Assembly (NCBI GenBank): GCA_036245805.1
Contig: BTRK01000002.1
Location: forward strand, 15,741,067-15,805,066
DNA: 64,000 nt
Source of the DNA: Pristionchus mayeri
Taxonomy: Eukaryota; Nematoda; Chromadorea; Rhabditida; Neodiplogasteridae
Reading direction: 5' to 3'
The notes beneath the pieces are model-generated. The model was not told the origin of the DNA. It saw only the letters and a list, made by a program, of their open reading frames with translations, and ran no database searches. This document shows, one piece after another, positions 22,924 through 36,165 of the stretch (position 1 is its first letter; each line of letters starts with the position of its first letter). The position numbers and the translations under genes are program-made.

Positions 22924-25900
22924 CTATTGAATGGCTTAGGCTGCGCATTCTCCGCGAGCATTCCCTCTTCGTCACTGCGAGTGAGCGTCCAGATACGATG
23001 GAATGTACGCGCTGCCTCCGTTGCGAGCACCTGATGGAAATTGACTATCAATTAGAACACAAAAGCTTCCAGCATGTTTGGTGAAACAACTGGTAGAGTT
23101 CGGGTTACACGTTGTTCATAAGATTGAATGAGATTCGCATCATCAATAGCAATACTATCTTTTTTTGTGGTAACTATCAATAAAAAAGAGAACGATACAA
23201 TAACAATAGATCTATGATCTCTGACCGAGTCATCCGTCGTCAGTGCCTTCATCATGATATTCTCCACCACGCTACTCGGTTCGGCGGCATTTCTCGAGTG
23301 GAGGAGAAGCACCAGACGAGCACCCGCAGACTGAAAAAGATTAATGTATTTTAATCTTAAAAACGAGAGTTAGTATTCACGCGCATGGTTGACTCGTGCT
23401 CCACTGTGATCCTTTAACGCTTCGCAAAGTCTCCAAGCGATTATACTTTCCTAATCTTGTTTCAAAAAACTACTTGTTTCAAAGTCGGCAAACTGCAACA
23501 GCAATGCTTTCATCGCACGAAGAAGAGGCCAACGAGAGACGACTACAAATTGGTGGTTTAGAGAAATAAGGAGAGGAAGATCGGTTCAAGGTACACTGTT
23601 TCCTTTTCGAGAAAAGTTGCAACATCAGATTGACCGGCAACAATTTCAACTATTGAATCAATGTGAAATGGGATTGGGTTTTTAGCACAGAAAGTTGTGT
23701 GACACATCGGCTCACAATGAAGCTTCTCATTTTAAGGCAACGCTTCAACACCAGATTAACCAGCTAGATATTAAACTCTAAAAAAATTAATATAAAAATA
23801 CCGTACCCCTGTGGTCACGGTAGTATCGGCAGATGGTTGTCATCAGTCGCTGGCACTCCTCAAGACAAGCCTCCATCATTGCCTGCTCTGCAACGGTCGA
23901 TAATTGAGCTACAGTACTCCATGCATTACCGTATTCAACAAAACCTCCCACCAACAGCAAGTAAGAAAGACAATGACAGTTCTGGCTTTGAAACACAGAT
24001 CAGACGGGATAACAGCAAGAACCCCTCCACACAAACCTTGCTTATCGACGAGACTCGCCAGGAATGCCTTGTTCGGCGACTCGGGAGTGGCTGCTGCGCA
24101 ACCCTCAGAGGACTCTAGAAGAGGGAGGGAAATGGGAAAGACCAAAGATCAAATCATAAACCACGCGAAGAAACTAAGTAGAAGCTCATAGTAATAGAAT
24201 GATTTGTACAGAAAAATGAAATAGAATGGATTAGAGATCAGAACGCCTGGTTCAGGGAAAAACAAAAAAAATTAAACACGAACGCTGCGCCTCGAGTGAT
24301 CCTCCGGCTCTCAAAACCTCCGCCAGCAGACCCGAGGCCATCTTCACAGTGGACAACACCATCTGGAAATTAATAGAAATGTTTCTGAGACGTTAGCGAA
24401 GACAAATAGTACCGGCGCTGATGTGATCTTAATGAAACCTCCAACCCCATAGTTCAAAATCTATAACCACTTACCTTGTCCCTCTTCTCGATAATGTTCA
24501 TTGCATTGGCGCATCTCAGAATTCGCTTGAGAAGCTCCGGTAGATGTTTGATTCTTCCAGAAGAAGTAGAACCAGATTGAGAGAGGGAGAGTGAGTAAGA
24601 TACCACCTGAAAACGAGAGGGCTTTTTTGGTATGTTCATAGGTGGGCGGGGGTTGAAGCTGGAAATCGAAAACCGGGGGTGTTTAGGGTCAAGGGGGGGG
24701 GGTGATCGCAAATGATCGTTTTTGTGACAACATTTTCCAAAAACCAGGGGTGTCCAATCCGAAAAGGGGTGTTTCACAGCTGGCTTCGATGGTGCCCACC
24801 TATGGGTATGTTTGATTCCTCATGATCGGATACTTCGTTAGACGCCTAAGCTAGAACTAAAAATAAGCGAGTTCTGAAACCTTAATCGGATAAGGAACAT
24901 CCATTTTTTTTTGGAAACATCAAAACCAAGCGCAACAAATCATAAAATTTCAACGTAACCCGGTATTTAAAAAAAACTTTTTTTCCAATTAATATATTTT
25001 TAAAATATTTAACGAGAGGATATTATCGATAATTGGAAACTCACATTTGCATATGCCATCATCTCCTCCTCTGCTTCGTTCACTCCCATCAACGGAACTT
25101 CCAACAGCAAGCTTTTCTTCTTCCTCTCAGACGAAGAACCATTGAGAGAGTTGAGCAACCTGTGAGATCCGGGTTGCAGTAAGGATTCAAATCACAGAAT
25201 CTACGATGCAAAACAATAGTTCCTTTCTCGACTGGCTAAAAGAATCAATTCTACCGTATCCTCACCATTCATAGTAGTCAGCCAGATATGACCAGAGGAA
25301 GGCAGCTGATCCATCTTCGTCCATCGCTTGCATGAGTACATTCAGAATCTTCGCCACTTTCTCACGACGGCGAATCTGAAAATAATTTTCACAAATTCTC
25401 TCCCTGGATATTGAGGTTTCATATGTGCTTCTAAACCAATTGCCGTGCGAAGTTATCAAGAAGACGTGTTCTCTCAAATACCAATAAATGACTTACCCTC
25501 CTCTCCTCGTCTTCCTCCTTGTTCTCATTCTCCTGCAGATAGCTGCTGCTGAGGCCGCGCAGAGTAGATCAAGGAGATTCCTCTGGACGAGCGGCGAGCC
25601 CATTTCCTCACCCGCTGCGCACAGGGCTGATACCTGGGAAGGAGTTGGTAATTGGCAGCGTTGTAAACTTGTTAAATTCATGTCTCAACTAATCTTCAGC
25701 TACAATACTTTAGCATTGTTACTAATTACTCGTGGTTTTGGTAGTTAGATTCGTCACCGGCAAATCATACAATACACTCATACACCACCTCACTCCCTCC
25801 TCACCATGTGATGTATGTTGTCTCCGATAATCCTCAACTGTTCATCGATCGATTTTAACTTGTCGAATTTCGTATTCACGTAGATCAGAGCGGGAAGTCG

Positions 25901-26940
25901 AACGGAGGGAGAACCGAGTACCTGTGAGATTGGGGTTGATTGTTCAGCAAAAATTTGCTCGCGAACACGCCTGCGCGTTTAGTGTCTCACAAGAAATACG
26001 AATGCAGTAACATTTTTTAGATCAACGATAATCAACCAGGCAGTGCAATAAATATTATACATTAAGAATTTTATCCCTGATCATGCGCTTGCTCTGACTA
26101 ATCGATAAACGCGACTACCGTATCGTTCTAGACATTGATCTCACCTTGGTGGTGCAGTGGTCCATGAGGGGGAAGAGGTCGACGGTGAAGAGATACAACT
26201 GCTTCGGGAGTGCCTCCTGGCCGAGAATGTCGAATATCTGCTTGTAGGTCTCCAGTGCCTTCTGATGGACTCCTGCGATGAAGCGGTACGGTAATCGATT
26301 CGCTAGATTCAATCGATAATATTTGTCGCTGTTTGCATTAATCTATACATTCGAATATAACTTGAGATATTGACAGCGGTATTTGAATTATTGTTCACCA
26401 ATCAATACTATTTTCAATCATACTACTTCTTCGACAACTAATGCACCCCCCCACAGATTTCAACTAATCGATATCTACGAATACAGCATCCCGTTAGCAA
26501 TCGATCGCTCACCCATGGGCAGGGCAGGATGGAGGCACTGCGAGAGTCGTTTGGCTACCGTAACCGCCTTCGGGATGTCACCGTACTTGGCGTGTTGGGA
26601 GAACACCTGGAACAAGGTTTATTGATCGCGCTAGCTCCAAAGCCCGACGCGGAACATCGACAAACATAACATCATGTATTATCGCGAGTGTTCCAGCGCC
26701 ATAACAGGCTGATAGTCCATACCCTAACCAATGAAAGTTTAGCAGGATCGACCGGTAGAGAAAATCGATATTACTGAAATTAGATCAAACCTTGGCGAGC
26801 TTGCCCAGCGCAGAGATGAGGTCGGCCCAATCGATGGTGTTCTCGAACGACTTGAGAGCCTTGACGACAGCGATTACGTACTCTGGGATTAAATAAGCAA
26901 GTAAAACCACTTACTTTGTAATTCCTCGTGCAGGAGTGGG
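22924..26940 (-). pseudogene. Shortened DOP1/PAD-1-like gene copy
   Basis: Exons on the minus strand match the N-terminal part of DOP1 (Dopey; PAD-1 in C. elegans), a large protein of Golgi/endosome membrane traffic. In order: RNYKEYVIAVVKALKSFE with DWADLISALGKLAK (26791-26940), RLSQCLHPALPMG (26513-26606), VHQKALETYKQIFDILGQ (26145-26272), GSPSVRLPALIYV (25805-25921), MGSPLVQRNLLDLLCAA (25497-25633), then exons down to SSVVENIMMKALTTDDS (about 23232-23336) and EAARTFHRIWTLTR...PKPFN (22924-23037). Splice phases agree except within 25497-25633, where the frame changes between LLDLLCAA and LQENENKEEDEERR. The family's LYE/PLG stretch (about 75 residues), the RRDMSLNRRLY region and everything after KPFN (over 1,000 residues) are absent. 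No clear start codon was found. Most likely a truncated duplicate; the preserved frames could mean a recent one, or a short expressed product. Confidence 0.65.
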
Positions 26941-28330
26941 CTCAGTTACTTCGCAGACGACCGATTGTATTCCGCTGAAATGGGACAAATGATCGAATGT
27001 CGATCATGACAATAGAAACATCACAAAACTGCGATATATTTAGGGAAACCAACAATGAGGAAAAGAGCTCAGTGCAATAAATCGAAACAACAAGGCAGTA
27101 AAACGTGTAACATGCTAACAACGAACAATTCTACGCGGAGGGCACGTTTGATTCACCCTGAATAAGCAGTGGCAGAATCTCGGGGCGAGTTATCAGTATT
27201 TAAAATGCAGATTATACGCAAGTTACGCGAAAGCGAAGTCACCGCAACTAGAGAAGTTAACTCGTCAGTGCAATTAGAGGTTTGGCATCGCATAGCAGGC
27301 TTAAAAGACCCACTACTACTTCAATTCATTGCGGGAAAGATGTCTAGATCGTTATACAACACATTATAATAAAAATTGACAAGCAAGAAAAGGTTAAACG
27401 ACAGCAAAACGTCAGTAAAGTCAATGCCAGTGGCGCCACTTGGCAAAGTGCCAACTTGTCGATGTCGAAACCTCTCCCACAGTATGCCATGGAACACGCT
27501 CCCGTTAAAATTAATGCAATTTTCGAAGCCTAATTTCACCCCTGGCATATTTTTATTTTTATTTTTATTTTTTTCGTAATAATTTAGTTTTAATTGTATA
27601 TTTCAATAAACAAAGGCCATGAAAAATAAAAATGTAATATTTCGGGCCACCGTATCCCTTTAAACAAAAAGTTACTATGCAATATTGTTCAGTGTACTCT
27701 GCGACGAACCTAAAAAATGGAGTGACTAATGATTTCTCCACGATTACTCATCGATAATTCCTTTGTATTACTTATATTCCGGTTTTAGAACAAGATCACA
27801 GATCGGGAGCAGTACGATTACTTTTCCCGTGCTTTCGATTAGACGGCGCACCTCAAACAAGGAAGGGAAGAGATAGTACGCAAATTAGAGAGCGTATGCG
27901 GTATCGACTTCATAGGATGAAGGTCAGCCAATCAACAGATCAGCAAAATTTTGTTGCACAATCAGTCCATGACTCACTACTCTCTTCGATATCCTCGAAT
28001 TGCTTAGTCATAGTTCGTTTGAGGCATATAAATTGCACGGGCCTACCTTGTGGCTTGGTCATCAATGACTCATCAGTTCGTCATAATCTGAAGAATCTTC
28101 CATACTTTCATGCCAAATCAGCACGATTCACACCGTTATCAGCAGGTCGCTCGATTGAAAAGCATGACAATTGATGGCAGAGTCAACACTCTACGCAGCT
28201 TGGATCGTTAGATCGTGTGCGACCTGTCGATTCATCCCCAATTCACCCCTGCTTCAATTTGTCCCGGTGTTTGTCGAACGTTTCCCTGTCCTTGGCCTTA
28301 GATTACCATAATCCTACCGTAGTCTTTCAG
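26941..28330. other. Intergenic with unassigned short ORFs
   Basis: A plus-strand ORF at 27169-27369 (for example ESEVTATREVNSS) has no recognised family and no splice support. The rest is AT-rich and non-coding by eye. The final part, ending CTTTCAG at 28330, is probably the leader or trans-splice acceptor of the protease-like gene. Confidence 0.35.
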
Positions 28331-30192
28331 ATGCATCGTACTCTCATTGCCTTGGCAGGGCTTCTCGCAGTGGCTGCAGCCCAATCGTCAGTTTATTATT
28401 TTTGATCTTTAGGGCTATCCAGTATTTTACAGCAAATTGAAGTGTGCTTATTTTTAGTAGAGACTAGAGAAACACTAATGAATAGTTCTTACTACCTTCT
28501 TTGAATCTAATTTGAGCTCGATCTAAACTTTGATCTTTCTCAGCTGTGGTCAGACTCCCATCAAGCCGAATCTGTTCGTTGGAGCAGCAGTTCAACACAG
28601 TAACAAGACTCTCGAGGCGGTCACTGGAGGCTCCACAGTAAACGCCTACTCCTGGCCATGGACGGCCGCTATCTGCACTTATGGTCAGCGACGTTTGCTA
28701 ATCGTCGCCGAGTAGCACCATGTGCACATCACGTCGTTAGAGAGACTATTGATAAATTGAAAACGTGTAAATACATGATCGATTGCAGACTTCTGGGGCC
28801 ATTGCAACTTCCAAGTCGCAGGATCAGTGATCGCATCCCAGTGGATTCTCACTTCCGGTTGGTATTTGATATCTATAGGCTTGGACCTCTTATCATGTGT
28901 ATTATCTGTGTCACGAAATTGCCAATGCCTCTCTATCGGCCTTTGGCCTGGTGATAATATTTTTCATAGAGCCTTGCCAAAAAGAAAAAAGTCACGCAAA
29001 AACTGATCTTTGATATGTTGCAGCTTCCTATGTCCGCGGAAGCACTAAGATGTCCGACTACCGAGTGCAGACGGGCGTTTTCGACGAGAGCAACAAGTGA
29101 GTTCCTTCCGACGTTTAGTAAACGTTGCCTTGAGGCACCACTTACACCACACACTGCAGGAACGAGCCCACCGAGCAAGTGATCGAACTGCAGGCAATCT
29201 ACATTCACCCTCAGTTTGACGGCTCCCACAACGACATCGCCCTTCTTCAGGTGATTATCGATTGTTTATCTATTCCACAGACAGTAAACTACGAAGTACG
29301 CTGTCGAAGGAGAAATTAACTAAAATTGTAGAAGCGATAATACATCTAAAATTTTCCAGCTAGCGCGGCCCCTCAGGTTCGACCAATTCACGCAGCCCGT
29401 GTGCCTGCCCTCGAATGATGCAAGCGCCGTGAGTCTGACTTTCTCATTAGCACAAGGACGCGCACAAATCGCGTCACTTCGCCGCGCAGTTGTTCTCGAA
29501 AATTCTAAAGTTTTCAATTGCAGATCTCTGCCGGCCAGTACCAGTGGTTCACCGGATGGGGATACACCCACGGTATGTCTTACCAGTTTTCTCCGCAAGC
29601 CTGAAAAGATCAGCCTGGATTAGAATTCCAAAGTTAAAAGTACACATTCCAAAGATCACTCCTCCCCCCTTCAGACTACCAGCTGGGCAATCCCACAAAG
29701 CAACTGCAGCAGGCTCAGCTATATCTCGATCCCCTCAGCGTGTGCGCAAACTACTACACCGACTCCATCTGGGTTCGATCCTTGATCGTTCTCTCTTGTC
29801 TCCTTTATCTATTCGATCATTCAATTGCAGGACTCGCAACTGTGCGTGGGCACCCCGCAGAAGACCACTTGCAACGTGAGTTTCAATTGTATTTATTTTC
29901 AAAATTGTTTAATTTTAAAAAATTAAGTACGACCTGGGCGGTCCCCTCGTCCAGCAGAATAACGCCGGCGCTTGGTACCAATACGGAATCTCTTCATACA
30001 GAGCCAAGGACTGCGACACTGCCGGTAAGTGGATATTTTTTTAACTCTATCTGTAGAATGTCTTATCGTTGGCTAATGAGATAATTTAATACTGGCAACG
30101 TGCCAAAAATATAAAATTTTGCAGCTGTGTTCGTGCGCGTGAGCTCCTACTGCAGCTGGATTTACCAGTACACCGGAATTTCGTGCATATAG
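28331..30192 (+). CDS. Secreted trypsin-fold serine protease homologue, catalytically dead
   Basis: Eleven frame-consistent exons (28331-28386, 28544-28683, 28789-28857, 29024-29096, 29160-29250, 29360-29428, 29524-29572, 29675-29772, 29831-29875, 29928-30024, 30125-30192) give a roughly 280-residue S1-family protein. The signal peptide is MHRTLIALAGLLAVAAAQS. The fold markers are clear: SWPWTAAI, GSVIASQWILTS, HNDIALLQLARPLRF, QYQWFTGWGY, LCVGTPQKTTC and a terminal helix SSYCSWIYQYTG. The catalytic Asp is kept (HNDIALL). The His site, normally TAAHC, reads TSASY, and the Ser site, normally GDSGGPL, reads YDLGGPL. So His and Ser are both lost, as is the usual Cys beside the His and the Asp at the base of the specificity pocket (KTTC). 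Intact splicing and frame argue for a functional non-enzymatic homologue such as a binding or regulatory protein. Confidence 0.85.
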
Positions 30193-30551
30193 ATAAAGAC
30201 GAGAGATGAAGGATAAAGGATTATCATAACTATTGCTATGCTATCGTATATTCGTACAGAACATCATGCAGACGAGTGCTCACTAGATCCATCAGATCGG
30301 ACTATTTCAGAAAAGTCTTGTGAAAATATGCTAACTGAATTCCTAAGAATTTTGCGATAGAAGACTGCAATCGATATAAAACGCGGTCTCACGTTTTGAA
30401 CAAGTTTTTGATTCACATAAATCGTGTTTTCTGTACGGAGATCAACTTTATCAGCGAAAATAAATATGTTTTTATTTTGAGATTCTCCATTGTTTACGCC
30501 TTCTTTGTTGTTCTTGTTTGTGTTTACTCCATTCTCCCCTCATTTCGATGC
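30193..30551. other. Intergenic
   Basis: Short AT-rich gap between two plus-strand genes. It should contain the 3' end of the protease homologue and the promoter of the transporter-like gene. No other feature seen. Confidence 0.4.
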
Positions 30552-33500
30552 TATGACGCGGAGCAAGACGGTCGAAGTGGTGATTTTTCGTTTTTTTTTC
30601 AAATTTAGTCTTTTCCAGCTGCCATTATTGATCTTTGACCTCCTCCTCCCCTCAGGGTACTCCCGCCGGCACTCCGGAGACGCCCTTCAGAGGGACGCCC
30701 CGCTCACCAGACCACGAGCCTTCCCCAACACCGAGGTAGGCTACTGTAGTTTCCAAATAGATTACTGTAGTCAATTCTCGATTCACAGAACTTACTGTGG
30801 AGTAAATGTAATGCTGTCCTACAAATTCGATTGCAGGACCACTCCGGGTGCTGTCTCTCCTCGCAAGCAGAATGAGATTGACTCGGCTATCGTGTGAGAT
30901 TTTTACGAAAATATTGAATCAATATATTAAATAATTAAATCAATATTTAATTATAGATCGAGCTCTCATCGAGCAGGAGTCGACTCGCAGAAGGCGGACG
31001 TAACCTGGGGAAGCAGGGAGAGACACGAGGAGGACCGCGTGTGGGTTACTGTAGCCAGTTGTAGATCGTCTGTGGCTACAGTAATCAGTTTCTGACTCCC
31101 TTGATCCAGGAGCGGTACACCAACAGTCCTCACTCCGAAGAATGAGTCCCTAAAGACGGGAATATCGCCCACTGAGTACCTGAAACTGTGAGTTTGGGGA
31201 GGAGATTCGGGGAAAGATCAAAGATCATGGACCATGTCGACAATTCGATTTTATAAGTTTTTCAGGAATGAGCACGGTCAGCCCGTGAAGGAGCAGGAGC
31301 GAGTCAGCTACCAGAACATGATCGTGAGATACGGTAAGCGTACTATAATATATCACTAACTAACTATATTTGACCGATTGAAGGCGACTGGCGGAACATC
31401 CGTGGCCAAGTGCTCGCGTACTGCATGCTGCTGCTCATTGTTGCTGTCTATCATGGGCACTGGTAGAGATATTATTACTATTATTGTGTTTAATTATGTT
31501 AATTAAATTAACAATAAGTGAATTAAAATAATAACAAAAAACGTTCAGGGAAGTAATCATGCAGATGACAGCTGTGCCTCGAGTGAGTGAGGGACGACAC
31601 ATCCACTGCTGCTGCGAAGTGCCCCCGGATCAGAAGAGACTACTAGCAGCCCGAGATGAGGTAGATCACGAGTTACGCTGGCGCTTGGATACAGTAACTG
31701 TTGCGTCAAGCCGCTTTTGACATATCAAAGCGGAATGACGAAGTAGTTCTCATCGGACATAGAGAGATTAAGCAAGACATCAAATCGTTTTTACTAAGTC
31801 GTACCATAACTGAGGATAAGTGGATACACACGTCATAGAATAAATTCAGTTCGCCGGGGACAAGACAACGCAAGCACTTCATTTCCTGCTAGTGATACTG
31901 CTGGGCGGTACTTCTCTACTTTGGGAGAGGCGAGTTTCGCGTTTTTTTCTGGAAAATGTGATGGAATTTTCAGGTTCTTCGGTAGACGTAAGATGCTGCT
32001 CACATTGATGAGTGTTGGCGTCGCGGCTTCAGGTATGTTAAACGATACTAGGTTGGATGATAACTATGACGTCATGCCGCCTTTGATATATCAGAATCGC
32101 TAGCATCACAGAGTAAAACCTTTATTTTTATTTTACTTTCTACAACTATATACTCCTGTTCTCTCGTTGCAGTGAGTCTCGCATTCGACTGGAAATTCAT
32201 GCACGCAATCAGCCATATGCTTCTCAATTTGTGCGGACTGGTTTTCTACTTCTGAATCAGCGTTTACAATTTAAAAACTCGCAGATTACTACACTTATTG
32301 TGATCTCTACTCTAACGGAGATGCTTCCCTACGAGAGTCGATATCTCTCCGTGTACATCTACATATTCGGAGCATCAATCACCTCCTCGATTGCGGTGAT
32401 AAATCCGAATTTCGCTTCTTCTAGGGTCCGGAACCCGGAATATTAACCAATCAAGTGAAACACTGACAACAACAGTTTATATTCCCCATTCTCGAACACT
32501 TTCAGGGTCTCCACTTCAATTTCGGCTACAATTCTGTCATTCTCGGAGTTTGGTCAGCACTCGCGTGCATTTGCGGAGTAGTACTTGTATTATTGTGAGT
32601 TTTATTGAACTTTTTTCTTGTGCAGACCATGGTAAATGACTAGGCCAAACAGTATTCTCAGCCTGGCTTTCCAATTATTGGAATTAATGATTTCAGCTTT
32701 ATCCGGGATTCAATCTGCCATCTCAACATTCGAAATAACGTAAATGTTATCGAAAAGGTTTGCACTGCCTCATTCTTGTCCTTGCGTCGAAACGATTTCT
32801 GTACTTCATGGTTTTTTTTAATCAGCATTACAAAATCCAAAATTAGTCATTCAGATTTTCCGTAGGGAAGAGCGACGATTGCATGGGGAGAAGCCAGAGG
32901 AGGGGCGTGGGTTTCATCAAGCAGTGGCCAGGAAGATCTTCGAAGACATCGTCTATCTGTCTGCAACTTGTGAAGTCGATGTGGATCATCAATATACTAA
33001 TTTTAGGGATCAAGACGAGCTCAAAATTTCCGAGTTTTTCAAGCGACTCTGGCGCAGTTTCACGATGATCGAGATTGTGTTGGCTGTCTTTCAAGCGTGT
33101 GTTTTTTTAAAAATTTTCAGTTAAAAAACAGTTTTGTTCTAATATTGGTTCCTTCCAAATGGAATGCATCGATTTCGCAATATGTTCTGAAAATGATAAA
33201 AAGTGTGAAAATCTGATTCAGAATATCCACCGGAATTTACGAAGCCGAATACAATCACTTTATCAATGAACGATTTGCGGAACCGCGTGAGCTGCTACAT
33301 GATAGAGTGAGTGACTATATAAGTATCGTTAATAAAAACCAAGAAGCAAGTGGTCTTATTTGCTCAATCAATCAAGACATCCTCAAGTGGAGTACATTAT
33401 CCTAACTATTTTCAGACCATCGGGCTCATCCTCACAGGAATTATCATGCATTGGACACGAAAGTATGACATCACTCCATTTATGGCTGTGTGATATGTAA

Positions 33501-36165
33501 CACAGGTCTTCTGAGAGATTGCATGAAAATGAAACGCCCTTTCACAAACTGTTCAAATTGCTTCAATCGGAACCCCAGTTTGGTGGTTGATGTACTTGAG
33601 GCCTAGTAACATTCAGTAAAGTTTTTGGAGCCGTGACTTGAAAAATTGCCTAAAAGCCGGCTCTCACCACTTTCGAAAATTCGAAAATTCATATCTCCCT
33701 TCAAAATTGAGTAAAAGAGTCGCTAAAAACGCTAAAATGATCCACTATTCGAGTAGAATAACTTTGTTGTTAAAGAGAAATTGGAAGGAAGACAAGTTAA
33801 TGGCTAAAATTTAAAAAGTTTGGATTTTGTGATGAGAAAAATAGAGAAAAAGTCAGTTCCTGAAAAATAATATCATTACTACCTAAGAGATTATTACAGA
33901 TTCGAATTCTACGACCTTTTTACCCCCGGGGAAATTACTTCCAAAAAAATCGCCATCGTAATATCGCGCCTTTTTTCGCCGAGAACATGTCCGATCTCGT
34001 GTTTTTACCCAAAATCGAAAATTTCACTTTCTATTTTTTGTGTCGAAATCGATCAGATATATCTTTTCTTTCAATTTTCGATACTTACCAACCTTTATAT
34101 GCGAATTCCCGTCGAAAAAAACGGAGAATTCAATATTTTCAAAAATCATTTTTTGCTACATAAAATTTGAGAAATTTGGTGAAAACATGATTTTTACAAT
34201 TATTGAAATCTCCGGTTTTTTGGACGGGAATTCGCATAAAAAGGTTGGAAAGCATCGAAAATTGAAAGAAAAAATATATCTGAGCGATTTCGACACTTAA
34301 ATTAAAAAGTGAAATTTTCGATTTTGGGTAAAAACACGAGATCGGACATGTTCTCGGCGAAAAAAGGCGCGATATTACGATGGCGATTTTTTGGAAGTAA
34401 TTTCCCCGGGGGTAAAAAAGGTCGTAGAATTCGAATCTGTAATAATCTCTTAGGTAGTAATGATATTATTTTACAGGAACTGACTTTTTAACTATTTTTC
34501 TCGTCACAAAATCCAAGCTTTTTGAATTTTCGCCATTAACATGTGTTCCTTCCAATTTCTCTTTAACAACAAAGTTATTCTACTCGATTAGTGGATCATT
34601 TTAGCGTTTTTAGCGACTCTTTTACTCAACTTTGAAGGGAGATATGAATTTTCGAAGTTTCAAAATGGTGAGAGCCGGCTTTTAGGCAATTTTTCAAGTC
34701 ACAGCTCCAAAAACTTTACTGAATGTTACTAGGCCTCAGGTACAACAACCACCAAACTGGGGTTCCAATTGAAGCAATTTGAACAGTTTGTGGAAGGGCA
34801 CCTGCGATCTCTCAGAAGACCTGTGGTAAAATATAAATTGACTGTGAGATATGTAAAATATAAATAAATGGCACACCTTCGGATCGCATCGAAATCGTGT
34901 GCTGTGCTACCTATTAGCTGCAGCTCTACTCAATTCGGCTGTTAGACACGCCCCAGTGAGTTGCTCTGGAGACACCCATGCATAAAACAGGGCTGATTCC
35001 AACTTGGGCGCATCCACCTGAGTGGCTACGAATCAATTTGCATTTAGATATATATATATCCCGTATTTTTATCTCCTTTCACCGTTTTCATGAAATATCC
35101 TAGGGTCAATACAATCCGTCCGTCCACTGCTCGACGATTGGCTTTGTGGCAAGTGAGTCGATGGAAGTATGAGGTCAAGTGTACAATGATGCCACTTTGT
35201 ATTTGCAGAGAAGTTGGAGGGCTTGTCTGCGGCTTTCGCCATCTCAGAAGGAGCCGTAGCCACCTCTCTACAGTTGACTGTAGGAAACTGAATTTTTAAA
35301 ATAATTATAACATTGATATCTTCCTGTTTAACTTGTTCAAAAATAACAAAACATATTTTCAAATATGTGACATGTAGTCCTGTAATCTAATTTCCAGATT
35401 CTGCACCACTTTCTCGAGACGACTCCCCCCATTCTGAGACCGACTTGCATGCTGCTCGTCTACCTGCCAATTGTACGTTTTGATTATCCAAATCTGATAT
35501 AAAAATTCATTTCTTCAGAGAATCACGATAGGAATCAGCCCTCAACTAAGGTCTTATCATATGACAGAGGTATTTAATAATTTAGATATATTTCATTCGA
35601 TTCGAGCAATTTCAAACAGGCCCCCATTAATGAGAAATCTTCAGGATCTTCTTAATAACTGCCTCATTTACGCCTACCATCTGCTGATCATCGTACTCAC
35701 AATGCTGTGAGGCATTTACTAATTTTCCCTCTGATCTTTGATCTTCAGTCGCACTCGCTCTCGTCTTCCCTTCTCGCTCTACCTCTTCGATCTCATGCCG
35801 ACGTCAGCGGTTTCAATATCTACATTTTTTACAATTAAAATAAATGCCAATTTACAAATTTGTATTCTTTGATTTGCCATGTATTCTTTGCAGATCTGAA
35901 CGCGAGGAAAACTACGCCAGCAAAGAGATTGTCAGATATTTTTGAATAATATTTTATTTGTAATTGTTGTATCAATCCTATGGGTACAGACTTGTGTGAT
36001 AGGTATCGATTGATATGATCAACATATGTTCAGATTCGTCCAATGTTGGAGGAAAGTGCTCAGCCTCCTGGGATTCTATCGACTGAACAGGAGAAAGATG
36101 ATAAGAAGCCCACTCTCAAGGAGAAGAAGTTCAACATCAAGATAATAATGAAGTCGAAGGAATGA
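30552..36165 (+). CDS. Multi-pass transporter-like protein, MFS/SLC22-type (copy P1)
   Basis: Starts MTRSKTVEV, then a Pro/Thr-rich cytoplasmic tail (PRSPDHEPSPTPR). Exons then encode SYQNMIVRYGDWRNIRGQVL with a first helix (LAYCMLLLIVAVYHGHW), a loop with HCCCEV, then LLVILLGGTSLLWER joined to FFGRRKMLLTLMSVGVAASG, like the MFS loop motif GG..xDRxGRR. Further on are TEMLPYESRYLSVY, RDSICHLNIRNNVNVIEK, FFKRLWRSFTMIEIVLAVFQ, HRNRVLCYLLAAALLNSAVR, LETTPPILRPTCMLLVYLPI and AYHLLIIVLTML, ending MKSKE, TGA 36163-36165. About 550 residues and perhaps 12 helices, so probably a plasma-membrane transporter of unknown substrate. The inverted copy at 37803-47319 matches exon by exon. A 1.3-kb hairpin element fills one intron. 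The family call rests on the GRR loop and helix layout only. Confidence 0.55.
33501..34826. mobile_element. 1.3-kb palindromic (foldback) element
   Basis: The two ends, CACAGGTCTTCTGAGAGAT and ATCTCTCAGAAGACCTGTG, are inverted copies, and the match continues through both arms of about 650 bases to a centre near 34165. Flanking GTAA on both sides may be a target duplication. No protein is encoded. It sits in an intron of P1 on the transcribed strand, so the pre-mRNA could form a very long hairpin. Confidence 0.9.

Noticed and set aside
27169..27579. Two plus-strand ORFs of 66-67 codons
   Set aside because: No recognised family, no exon signals and no link to neighbours; reported only as an unassigned stretch.
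34040..34491. Plus-strand ORFs inside the 1.3-kb hairpin
   Set aside because: They fall on the arms of a palindrome and are AT-rich with no homology; treated as non-coding.
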